The notes beneath the pieces were generated by a model. That model saw nothing but the letters and a program-made list of their open reading frames with translations, did not search any database and had not been told where the DNA came from. Below are positions 24,370 to 31,813 of a stretch of 36,295 bases of DNA, in pieces. Numbering within the stretch: the stretch's first letter is position 1; every line of letters begins with the position of its first letter. Source of the DNA: Bacteroidota bacterium (GTDB lineage Bacteria > Bacteroidota > Bacteroidia > Bacteroidales > CAIWKO01). The stretch is taken from NCBI GenBank assembly GCA_037133915.1, contig JBAXND010000045.1, forward strand, positions 1 to 36,295, read 5' to 3'. The position numbers and the translations under genes were made by a program.

Positions 24370-24690
24370 ATGTTACAAACAGGAATCCCGTTGCAGTATT
24401 TTCTGATCGTCAGCACCATCATGTTCTTTATTGGTGTGTATGGCTTTCTTACCCGCAAAAACCTTATCACCATGCTGATGTCAGTTGAACTGATACTGAA
24501 TTCGGTAAACATAAATTTTGTGGTATTCAACCGTTACCTGTTTCCCGATCAGCTTCAGGGGCATTTTTTCTCCATATTCATTATTGCCGTTGCAGCATCA
24601 GAAGCAGCTGTTGCCATCGCCATCATACTCAATATTTACAGACGCTTTACCAACATCGACGTGGAGAATGTTGATAAAATGAAATACTAA
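24370..24690 (+). CDS. nuoK: NADH-quinone oxidoreductase subunit K
   Basis: The 106-aa protein has three transmembrane helices. Conserved glutamates of the proton path are seen in LMSVELILNSVNI and in VAASEAAVAIAII. Length is normal. It starts 25 bp after nuoJ. Confidence 0.95.
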   Translation: MLQTGIPLQYFLIVSTIMFFIGVYGFLTRKNLITMLMSVELILNSVNINFVVFNRYLFPDQLQGHFFSIFIIAVAASEAAVAIAIILNIYRRFTNIDVENVDKMKY

Positions 24691-24812
24691 AAATAGCTGA
24701 AAGGCGAAAGCTTAAAGCTTAAAGGAAATAAAAAATTGGTTTATTTTTTTGAGATTTTAAATAGAGAAAACACAATTAATAATTATTAATTATTCATTAT
24801 TAATTCTAAGAT
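24691..24812. repeat. Spacer with AT-rich repeat before nuoL
   Basis: The 122-bp gap starts with a short tandem AAAGCTTAAAGCTTAAAGG and ends with TTAATAATTATTAATTATTC-like sequence resembling the nuoH-nuoI spacer. No terminator-like stem is present, so transcription probably continues into nuoL. Confidence 0.45.
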
Positions 24813-26729
24813 ATGAATTTTTCCTATACCGTTCTGATAGTACTGATACCGCTGGCGCTGTTTGCCGTTAACGGTCTCATAGGATACAAGATCAAACGAT
24901 TTGCGGGATATCTCGGAACCGCCGGGATGCTCACTTCGTTTATTCTTTCGGTTTACACTGCCTACCAGTATTTCTTCAATTTCGGCAAAGTGGCAGGCGA
25001 GTTTCAAAAAATACTGGCCTACAACACCCTTTGGGTGCAGTTCACCGATAAGCTGCACATCGACATGGGCGTGCTGCTCGATCCCATTTCCGTGATGATG
25101 CTGGTGGTAATCACCACCGTATCATTGATGGTGCACATCTACAGCCTCGGATATATGAAGGGCGAAAAAGGCTTTGAGCGTTTCTTCGCATTCCTTTCGT
25201 TATTCAGTTTTTCAATGCTCGGTCTGGTAGTAGCCACCAATATTTTCCAGATGTACATTTTCTGGGAACTCGTGGGTGTTTCATCGTACCTGCTCATCAG
25301 TTTCTATTATGAAAAGCCTTCGGCTGTAGCCGCAGGTAAAAAAGCATTCATCGTTACCCGCTTCGCCGACCTTGGGTTCCTCATCGGTATACTTATTCTG
25401 TCCTTCAACACAGGAACATTTGATTTTATCAGCCTGACTGACCCTAATGGTTCTGCTATTCTCCAAGGCGGCGGTATCGCCTTTATGGGATTAAGCACCA
25501 TGACATGGTCATTATTATTTGTGTTCATGGGCGGCATGGGAAAATCAGCCATGTTCCCGCTGCACATCTGGCTGCCCGATGCTATGGAAGGTCCAACGCC
25601 GGTTTCTGCGCTCATTCACGCTGCTACCATGGTTGTTGCCGGTGTGTATATGGTGGCACGTATGTTCCCGGTGTACGCCATCTCAGCGCCTGCAGGACTT
25701 GAGTTTGTAGGTTATGTCGGATGTTTCTCTTCACTGTTTGCTGCCGTTATTGCATGTACCCAGCACGATATCAAACGTGTACTCGCCTACTCTACCATGT
25801 CGCAGATTGGTTATATGATGGTTGGACTGGGCGTTTCGGGTTACGGCGGACACGAAGGACTGGGTTATATGGCTTCCATGTTCCACCTGTTCACACACGC
25901 CATGTTCAAAGCTTTGTTATTCCTGGGCGCCGGAGCAATCATCCACGCGGTACACAGCAATTCTATGAAAGATATGGGCGGTCTTCGCAAATACTTACCC
26001 ATCACACACATCACTTTTTTAATAGCATGTCTCACCATTGCAGGCATCCCCGGACTGTCGGCGTTCTTCAGCAAAGATGAAATTCTGACGGCTGCATATC
26101 ATCACAACCCTATCATTTTCTGGACACAGTTATTTGTAGCCGGCCTTACCGCTTTTTATATGTTCCGTTTGTATTTCCGCGTATTCTGGAATAAAGAGCC
26201 CGACTATCATCACAAACCGCACGAAGCAGGATGGCTGATGACCTTCCCGCTGATTTTCCTTGCATTGGCATCCATATTTGCAGGTTATATTCCATTCAGC
26301 CAGTTTGTTTCTTCCGACCTGAAACCGTTTGAAACGGAAATAGAATGGCTGCCCGTGGCATCACTCAGTATATTCGTTGGATTGGCAGGCATCTTCATAG
26401 CCATGATTATGTACCGCAAAGAAAACAATCTTGCAGAACGCCTGCGCACTTCATTTAAATTCTTTTATCGCTGGACTTACAACAAATTCTATATTGACGA
26501 ACTGTACTTATTCATCACCAAAAGCATCATCTTTAAACGTGTTTGCCAGCCTATTGCGTGGTTCGACAGGCATGTGATTGACGGCACCATGAACGGCATT
26601 GCGTGGACTACTGTTAAAACATCGAATTCAATCAAAGGATTGCAGTCGGGACAGTTGCAGAAATACGGCTTTATTTTTATTTCGGGCGTACTGATGCTGG
26701 TGCTTGTGTTCATTTATTTGTGGAAGTAA
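24813..26729 (+). CDS. nuoL: NADH-quinone oxidoreductase subunit L (antiporter-like)
   Basis: The 638-aa subunit is the distal proton pump and has the extra C-terminal lateral helix. The TM5 glutamate is E152 in FWELVGVSSYLLI, and the TM7 lysine is K244 in FMGGMGKSAMFPLHIWLPDA. Then come EGPTPVSALIHAATMV and the discontinuous helix region around IAGIPGLSAFFSKDEIL. The key proton-path residues are therefore present. The last helix (about 617-636) anchors the lateral arm. Confidence 0.96.
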   Translation: MNFSYTVLIVLIPLALFAVNGLIGYKIKRFAGYLGTAGMLTSFILSVYTAYQYFFNFGKVAGEFQKILAYNTLWVQFTDKLHIDMGVLLDPISVMMLVVITTVSLMVHIYSLGYMKGEKGFERFFAFLSLFSFSMLGLVVATNIFQMYIFWELVGVSSYLLISFYYEKPSAVAAGKKAFIVTRFADLGFLIGILILSFNTGTFDFISLTDPNGSAILQGGGIAFMGLSTMTWSLLFVFMGGMGKSAMFPLHIWLPDAMEGPTPVSALIHAATMVVAGVYMVARMFPVYAISAPAGLEFVGYVGCFSSLFAAVIACTQHDIKRVLAYSTMSQIGYMMVGLGVSGYGGHEGLGYMASMFHLFTHAMFKALLFLGAGAIIHAVHSNSMKDMGGLRKYLPITHITFLIACLTIAGIPGLSAFFSKDEILTAAYHHNPIIFWTQLFVAGLTAFYMFRLYFRVFWNKEPDYHHKPHEAGWLMTFPLIFLALASIFAGYIPFSQFVSSDLKPFETEIEWLPVASLSIFVGLAGIFIAMIMYRKENNLAERLRTSFKFFYRWTYNKFYIDELYLFITKSIIFKRVCQPIAWFDRHVIDGTMNGIAWTTVKTSNSIKGLQSGQLQKYGFIFISGVLMLVLVFIYLWK

Positions 26730-26856
26730 AAGAAATTATAAATTATAAATTTTAAATTTTAGATTAAAAGAAAAAAGTAAATTATAAATTTTAGATTAAA
26801 AGATTATAGTTTGTTTTCAATTTAAAATTTAAAATTCAACATTTAAAATTATTAAT
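26730..26856. repeat. AT-rich palindromic element between nuoL and nuoM
   Basis: AAATTATAAATTTTAGATT followed by AAAAG occurs twice in tandem, and then CAATTTAAAATTTAAAATTC runs in the opposite sense. The arms match those of the nuoD-nuoH spacer, with the same left-to-right order. No stop signal for transcription is apparent. Confidence 0.6.
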
Positions 26857-28359
26857 ATGAATCTTTCAGTTTTTGTACTTGTTCCTATCCTTACGATATT
26901 TGGAATATTGCTGACAAAGAGCAATAAAGGGGTGCGTGTGGTTTCGGCGGCAGGCATGTCCATACAGCTTATTCTCACGGGGATACTCGTGTTGATGTAT
27001 CTTGCCGAACGCAGAGCAGGTAACACAGCCGAGATGCTGTTTACGTTTGACCGCACCTGGTTCGAATCGCTGAACATTCATTATGCGATTGGTGTTGATG
27101 GAATCTCTGTTGCCATGATGGCACTGACATCTATCGTTATCTTCACCGGTATATTCGCATCGTGGGAAGTAGAAACCCTGTCGAAAGAATTTTTCGTTTC
27201 ACTGATTCTGTTATCGAGTGGAGTATACGGTTTCTTCATCTCCATTGATTTATTCACCCAGTTCTTGTTTTATGAATTGGCGGTTATCCCGATGTACCTG
27301 CTTATCGGTCTCTGGGGCAGCGGTCCGAAAGAGTACTCAGCCATGAAGCTCACACTGATGCTGATGGGTGGTTCTGCACTATTACTCGTTGGCATACTCG
27401 GAATTTATTTCAATTCAAATGCCGGTGGCGGTGCGCTTACATTTAATATACTTGAAATTTCTAAGGTTCATATTCCCATTGAAGCCCAACGCTTTTTCTT
27501 CCCGCTTACATTTCTTGGTTTTGGTGTACTGGGCGCGTTGTTCCCCTTCCACACATGGTCGCCCGACGGTCATGCCTCCGCTCCTACCGCAGTATCCATG
27601 CTGCATGCAGGCGTACTTATGAAACTCGGCGGATACGGATGCTTCAGAGTAGCAATGTTCCTCATGCCCGAAGGAGCCAGAGAACTTGGATGGATATTTT
27701 TGATTCTGACAACCATCAGTGTTGTGTACGGCGCATTCGGCGCGGTTTTCCAGAAAGACCTGAAGTATATCAACGCATATTCATCCGTCAGTCATTGCGG
27801 TCTGGTACTTTTTGGCGTGCTGATGATGAACAGAACATCCATGGACGGCGCTGTACTGCAGATGATATCACACGGTATCATGTGTGCTTTATTCTTCGCC
27901 CTTATCGGGATGATTTACGGAAGAACCCATACCCGTATGATTGACCAGATGAGCGGTATCATGAAGGTGATGCCATTCCTGGGAGTCGTATATGTTATTG
28001 GCGGTCTCGCTTCATTAGGACTTCCCGGACTGAGTGGATTTGTTGCAGAATCGCACATATTCGTGGGTTCATTCCAGAATCCTGATTTGTTCCACCGTGT
28101 GTGCACCATCATCGCAGTAACATCCATTGTAATTACGGCCGTGTATATTCTGCGTGTTGTCGGCATGATGGTCTTCGGACCTATGACCAACAAAGAGCAC
28201 CTGCAACTCAAGGATGCAAAATGGTTTGAGCGTTTAAGTGCAGGTACACTTACTATTGTTTTGTTTGCTATTGGTATTGCACCGCTTTGGTTATCGAACA
28301 TGATTGGCAACAGCCTGCAACCCATTATTGATAAAATTGCCGCTATCACTATATTTTAA
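26857..28359 (+). CDS. nuoM: NADH-quinone oxidoreductase subunit M (TM7 lysine replaced)
   Basis: This 500-aa antiporter-like subunit has about 14 helices. The TM5 glutamate is E140 in FLFYELAVIPMYLLI, the TM8 lysine is K256 in AGVLMKLGGYG, and the TM12 acidic residue is seen in LSGFVAESHIF. In TM7 the family normally reads F-A-[IV]-K-[VM]-P-x-x-P-x-H; here it reads FGVLGALFPFHTW, so the lysine (E. coli K234) is Leu225. The rest of that region, HTWSPDGHASAPTAVS, is well conserved. This may be a lineage variant with an altered pump half-channel. nuoN follows after 38 bp. Confidence 0.95.
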   Translation: MNLSVFVLVPILTIFGILLTKSNKGVRVVSAAGMSIQLILTGILVLMYLAERRAGNTAEMLFTFDRTWFESLNIHYAIGVDGISVAMMALTSIVIFTGIFASWEVETLSKEFFVSLILLSSGVYGFFISIDLFTQFLFYELAVIPMYLLIGLWGSGPKEYSAMKLTLMLMGGSALLLVGILGIYFNSNAGGGALTFNILEISKVHIPIEAQRFFFPLTFLGFGVLGALFPFHTWSPDGHASAPTAVSMLHAGVLMKLGGYGCFRVAMFLMPEGARELGWIFLILTTISVVYGAFGAVFQKDLKYINAYSSVSHCGLVLFGVLMMNRTSMDGAVLQMISHGIMCALFFALIGMIYGRTHTRMIDQMSGIMKVMPFLGVVYVIGGLASLGLPGLSGFVAESHIFVGSFQNPDLFHRVCTIIAVTSIVITAVYILRVVGMMVFGPMTNKEHLQLKDAKWFERLSAGTLTIVLFAIGIAPLWLSNMIGNSLQPIIDKIAAITIF

Positions 28360-28397
28360 CTGACCGGAATAATAATTTTTTTAGCAATATAGGCTCT

Positions 28398-29819
28398 ATG
28401 AATATTGAAAGTTTCCTGATAATGAGGCACGAATTGCTGCTCACCGCTGCGGCAATGCTGATGCTGTTGGCAGAACTGCTTACGGCGCCCAAGAACAAGG
28501 CAGGCCTCAGGCCGTTTGCGGTGATTGTGTTTCTGCTGGTAACCATTGCCGGATTTCTTCCTGCAACCACAGGTTCTATTTTCGGCGGAATGTACGTAAC
28601 GAGCGACCTGCAGATATTGGTTAAGAATTTCCTGAATATCGGTGTATTCATTATCCTGCTGCAAGCGCACAAATGGCTCAAATTCGAAGAGAACAGCAAT
28701 AAAGTGGGCGAGTTCTACATCTTATTGATGTCAACCCTTATCGGGATGAACTTTATGATATCATCAGGCGATTTTCTGATGTTCTACATAGGTCTCGAAC
28801 TGGCAACTATTCCTGTTGCCTCGCTTGCTGCTTATGATTTTTACAAAGCACGCTCTGCTGAAGCGGGTATCAAACTGCTGCTTTCATCAGCTTTGTCGTC
28901 GGGCATCATGTTATATGGTATTTCAATGATTTACGGAACCACAGGTTCTATCTACTTTGCAGAAGTAATGACAAAGATAGGAACCGAACCCCTGCATGTT
29001 CTTGCATTCATCTTTTTCTCTGCCGGTATGTTCTTTAAAATATCCGTTGTTCCCTTCCATTTATGGACTGCCGATGTTTACGAAGGTGCACCCATCAGCG
29101 TCACATCCTATCTTTCGGTAATTTCAAAAGGCGCCGCTGCATTTATTTTTATGATTATCCTTTTTACTGTTTTTCGCCCGTTAATTTCAATGTGGCAGGA
29201 TATGATCTGGGTACTCGCAGTACTTACCATGACCATCGGTAATCTGTTTGCTATGCGCCAGAAGAACCTGAAACGCTTCCTCGCTTTCTCCTCTATTTCG
29301 CAGGCCGGATTTCTGTTGCTTGGTATCATTGGCGGCAATAAGCTCGGCATGACATCTGTGGTTTATTACATACTTGTTTACATCGTTTCAAATCTTGCAG
29401 CCTTTACGGTAGTTTCATCCATCTCGAATGCTACCGGCAAAGAAAATATGGATGATTACGACGGCTTGTATCTTACCAATCCAAATCTAAGCCTTACCAT
29501 GATGTTAGCGCTGTTCTCCCTTGCCGGAATTCCGCCTTTGGCCGGATTTTTCGGGAAGTTCTTCCTGTTCACCGCTGCAGCGGAACAAGGCTTTTATATC
29601 TTAGTTCTGATAGCCGTTCTCAACGCCATCATCTCATTGTATTACTATTTACTCGTGATAAAGGCAATGTTCATCAATAAAAACGATAACCCTATCGCTA
29701 AATTTAAATCAGATGCCGCAACAAGAATCGGATTAATCTTATGCCTTGTTGGTATGGCAGCGATTGGTTTCGCAAGCCCCATCTGGGAATACATACGTTT
29801 ATACACATTTGGTAACTAA
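28398..29819 (+). CDS. nuoN: NADH-quinone oxidoreductase subunit N (antiporter-like)
   Basis: The 473-aa subunit has about 14 helices. Key residues are E134 in FYIGLELATIPVASL, K214 in MFFKISVVPFHLWTADVYEG and K244 in SVISKGAAAF, so the pump pathway seems complete, unlike in NuoM. It also has the loop SLAGIPPLAGFFGKFFLF. It is the last recognised complex I gene; the next gene starts 12 bp after the stop. Confidence 0.96.
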   Translation: MNIESFLIMRHELLLTAAAMLMLLAELLTAPKNKAGLRPFAVIVFLLVTIAGFLPATTGSIFGGMYVTSDLQILVKNFLNIGVFIILLQAHKWLKFEENSNKVGEFYILLMSTLIGMNFMISSGDFLMFYIGLELATIPVASLAAYDFYKARSAEAGIKLLLSSALSSGIMLYGISMIYGTTGSIYFAEVMTKIGTEPLHVLAFIFFSAGMFFKISVVPFHLWTADVYEGAPISVTSYLSVISKGAAAFIFMIILFTVFRPLISMWQDMIWVLAVLTMTIGNLFAMRQKNLKRFLAFSSISQAGFLLLGIIGGNKLGMTSVVYYILVYIVSNLAAFTVVSSISNATGKENMDDYDGLYLTNPNLSLTMMLALFSLAGIPPLAGFFGKFFLFTAAAEQGFYILVLIAVLNAIISLYYYLLVIKAMFINKNDNPIAKFKSDAATRIGLILCLVGMAAIGFASPIWEYIRLYTFGN

Positions 29820-29831
29820 AATTACAACCCA

Positions 29832-30212
29832 ATGCCAACTATAAAATCCAAACATACGATAGCCGAAATTGAAGGTGTACGCTGCACCATTGTAGAGTCG
29901 GATGCAACATCAGCAAGGGTTGAATTTCTTAAAGACCTGCTCGAATTCAATAAGTACACGGTGAAAGTAATTGCCAATAAATCTGCCGGCGAAAATCAGC
30001 CACTCACCTACACCATAGGAGTAGCCGATGTTTTGTTCAATCCGGTAATTGCAATTTATGAACGCGCACTCAAGACGAAAGATGGTTACAAAGTAACTCC
30101 CGCATTCTGGTTAGAGCAATCGCGTATTTGCGATCCGCGTTATTGGCGTGCCCGCGAAGTAGAAACAGGCGACCCGAGGCAAACTTATACCATTACGGAT
30201 ACTATCAGGTAA
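29832..30212 (+). CDS. Hypothetical protein in the nuo operon
   Basis: The 126-aa product is soluble, with no signal peptide, membrane helix or cysteine pair. It starts with beta-like segments (HTIAEIEGVRCTIVESDAT, then ARVEFLKDLLEFN and YTVKVI). Later it has LTYTIGVADVLFNPVIAIYE and a C-terminal FWLEQSRICDPRYWRARE segment. I do not recognise it. It begins 12 bp after nuoN on the same strand and a terminator follows, so it is probably expressed with complex I and might serve assembly, regulation or electron input. The stop codon lies in the first unit of a CAGGTAA array, so the last residues may have been changed by repeat expansion. Confidence 0.75.
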   Translation: MPTIKSKHTIAEIEGVRCTIVESDATSARVEFLKDLLEFNKYTVKVIANKSAGENQPLTYTIGVADVLFNPVIAIYERALKTKDGYKVTPAFWLEQSRICDPRYWRAREVETGDPRQTYTITDTIR

Positions 30213-30240
30213 CAGGTAACAGGTAACAGGTAACAGGTAA
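30206..30240. repeat. CAGGTAA x5 tandem heptamer
   Basis: Five perfect tandem copies of CAGGTAA begin inside the last codons of the 126-aa gene and provide its TAA stop. A reverse-complement pair, TTACCTATTACCTG, lies at 30374-30387 next to the end of the convergent Crp/Fnr gene. Confidence 0.9.
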
Positions 30241-30276
30241 AAGAAAAAAAACTATTCCTGAACTGGTAAAGTAAAC

Positions 30277-30307
30277 AAAAAAGCCGTTCCGTAAGGAATG
30301 GCTTTTT
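30277..30307. terminator. Bidirectional terminator between convergent genes
   Basis: GCCGTTCC (30283-30290) pairs with GGAATGGC (30295-30302) around the loop GTAA, with one G-T pair. A-runs before and T-runs after the stem make it work in both directions. It lies 65 bases after the nuo operon's last gene and about 85 bases after the stop of the opposing regulator gene. Confidence 0.88.
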
Positions 30308-30373
30308 CTTTATAACCACCAGGAAAATTCCTGTATTTCTTTTAAAACAACATATCAGATTATAGGCAACTTA

Positions 30374-30387
30374 TTACCTATTACCTG
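30374..30387. repeat. Inverted partner of the CAGGTAA array
   Basis: TTACCTATTACCTG is the reverse complement of CAGGTAA plus TAGGTAA. It lies 4 bases past the stop of the Crp/Fnr gene, so related heptamers in opposite orientation border the convergent region on both sides. Confidence 0.6.
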
Positions 30388-30391
30388 TATT

Positions 30392-31084
30392 CTAACCCAT
30401 GTTGCTGGCACGGTGCAGCAAATCCATATCAAGAATATCAAGAGCACGCTTGTCGCTGCGTATTATTCCTTCTTCTTCGAATTGCTTTAAAGTACGGATA
30501 GTATTCTCGGTAGAAAGATTTGATAACTCGGCAAGATCCTTGCGGGAGAAAAGACTGTCGATATGCATACTGTCAAAGGTCTCGGACAGATAAAGGATTG
30601 TATCGGCGAGCTTACCGCGTGTTTGCTTGAGCGCAATACTGGCAAGGCGTTCGAACCTCTTTTTACCGTTAATATTGGTATATTGGAGCATATCAAATCC
30701 AAAAAGTGAATTAGTCTTCAATGCCTCAATCACACCGTTAATTTCAAAGGCACAAATACGCACATCGCTAAGAGCAATCACCGACATGGGTGCATGAAAA
30801 TGATTCGCCAAAAAATTCATATTTATCAAACCCGCAGATTTCACAACCTCAATAATAAAGCTATTACTGAAATTACTTTCAATAACGAGTTTGCAATATC
30901 CCTCTGTAAGTAATAACAGGAAAGGATTTTCGGCGCCACTTTTTACAATTACTTCGCCCTTGGTGTACTTGTAGGTTTTCTTATCCAGATGCAGCCTGTC
31001 ATATTCGGCTTTGTTTAGGTTTTTAAAGAAATAGCAACGATCAGTACACGTTTCGCAATTGCATGTTTCTAATATTTCCAGCAT
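30392..31084 (-). CDS. Crp/Fnr-family transcriptional regulator with N-terminal cysteine cluster
   Basis: The ATG at 31084 gives 230 aa; the longer frame to 31126 would need a TTG start and seems unlikely. A cyclic-nucleotide-binding-type beta-roll covers about residues 25-135 (YKYTKGEVIVKSGAENPFLL, then LLTEGYCKLVIE). A long dimer helix and a winged helix-turn-helix follow at about 165-215 (SRKDLAELSNLSTENTIRTL, then KQFEEEGII), the family's DNA-reading helix pattern. At the N-terminus C8, C10, C13 and C17 form CNCETCTDRC, which could hold an Fe-S cluster or a redox switch, though such motifs also occur in members without a cluster. It is divergent from the Reeler/DUF2271 unit and convergent to the nuo operon. 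Likely targets are these neighbours (inferred). Confidence 0.9.
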   Translation of the reverse strand: MLEILETCNCETCTDRCYFFKNLNKAEYDRLHLDKKTYKYTKGEVIVKSGAENPFLLLLTEGYCKLVIESNFSNSFIIEVVKSAGLINMNFLANHFHAPMSVIALSDVRICAFEINGVIEALKTNSLFGFDMLQYTNINGKKRFERLASIALKQTRGKLADTILYLSETFDSMHIDSLFSRKDLAELSNLSTENTIRTLKQFEEEGIIRSDKRALDILDMDLLHRASNMG

Positions 31085-31188
31085 ATGTTTTGGATTTAGG
31101 GATGTAAAAATACAACAAATTGACAAAAATCATTTAGTTATTTCATATAATTCTCAATTTAGGTATGGTTATCGCGTTATATAATTAC

Positions 31189-31196
31189 TAAATTTG
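31189..31196 (+). promoter_or_regulatory. Possible -7 box for the Reeler/DUF2271 unit
   Basis: TAAATTTG fits TAnnTTTG exactly and lies 22 bases before the ATG at 31219. The usual upstream TTG is missing at the expected spacing, which would be consistent with a promoter needing an activator such as the divergent Crp/Fnr protein. Confidence 0.45.
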
Positions 31197-31218
31197 CTCA
31201 CTTAAAAATATCAGACTT

Positions 31219-31770
31219 ATGAAAACCCTTGGTTTAGTTGTTCTTTCGTTGACTGCAGCTTTGATAATTGCTGCAAGCGCTATTACCTTTACAAGTTATT
31301 CCTACAATGCAGGCTCACCTGAAGCGTGTACCGGCTCACCGGCTGACAAAGGCACCTGCGCCAAACCCGAGTGTCATAAAGGTACTGCTTCTTTTAAAGC
31401 AGGCCTGATTACTTCTACTATTCCGGTTGCCGGCTATACTGCAGGTCAGGTTTATACTATCACTGCAAAAGTTACCGGAGCTGCTACAGCAAAAAAATTC
31501 GGATTTCAGGTTTCGCCGCAAAATTCGACAGGCAAATTACTTGGAACCATGGTACCCATAAATACAACGGAAACCAAACTTACAAACAAAGGCAAATACA
31601 TTTGCCACAAAGACCTTGGCACCGAAGGAAAAGGATCCAAAACATGGACGTTTAAATGGACAGCGCCTGCTGCAGGAACGGGAAAAGTTACATTTTACGG
31701 ATGCTTCCTTATTGGCGGAAAACCCGAGTTAATTTACACCTCAAAACTTGAAATAAAAGAAGCAGTCTGA
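31219..31770 (+). CDS. Exported Reeler-like domain protein with CX4CH motif
   Basis: The 183-aa product has a signal peptide (about residues 1-21; the site is near ASAIT). Residues about 60-180 fit the Reeler/choice-of-anchor-V type fold seen in Bacteroidota exported proteins: TAGQVYTITAKV, then KKFGFQVSP, then KTWTFKWTAPAAGTGKVTFY followed by G-C-F. The N-terminal part has TGSPADKGTCAKPECHKG, with C47, C52 and H53. In relatives the same place usually carries a CxxCH heme-like motif; here the spacing is CX4CH. Further Cys are C37, C129 (followed by H130) and C162. It could bind heme or another metal at the cell surface, but this is not proven. It is followed after 43 bp by the DUF2271 gene, probably on the same transcript. 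Confidence 0.8.
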   Translation: MKTLGLVVLSLTAALIIAASAITFTSYSYNAGSPEACTGSPADKGTCAKPECHKGTASFKAGLITSTIPVAGYTAGQVYTITAKVTGAATAKKFGFQVSPQNSTGKLLGTMVPINTTETKLTNKGKYICHKDLGTEGKGSKTWTFKWTAPAAGTGKVTFYGCFLIGGKPELIYTSKLEIKEAV

Positions 31771-31813
31771 TAATTCAGAATCTACCCAAACCATATTTTA
31801 AGCTTATTCCATT

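Noticed and set aside
31085..31126. N-terminal extension of the Crp/Fnr regulator
   Set aside because: It needs a TTG start, and the extra 14 residues do not resemble family N-termini; the ATG at 31084 gives a normal length.
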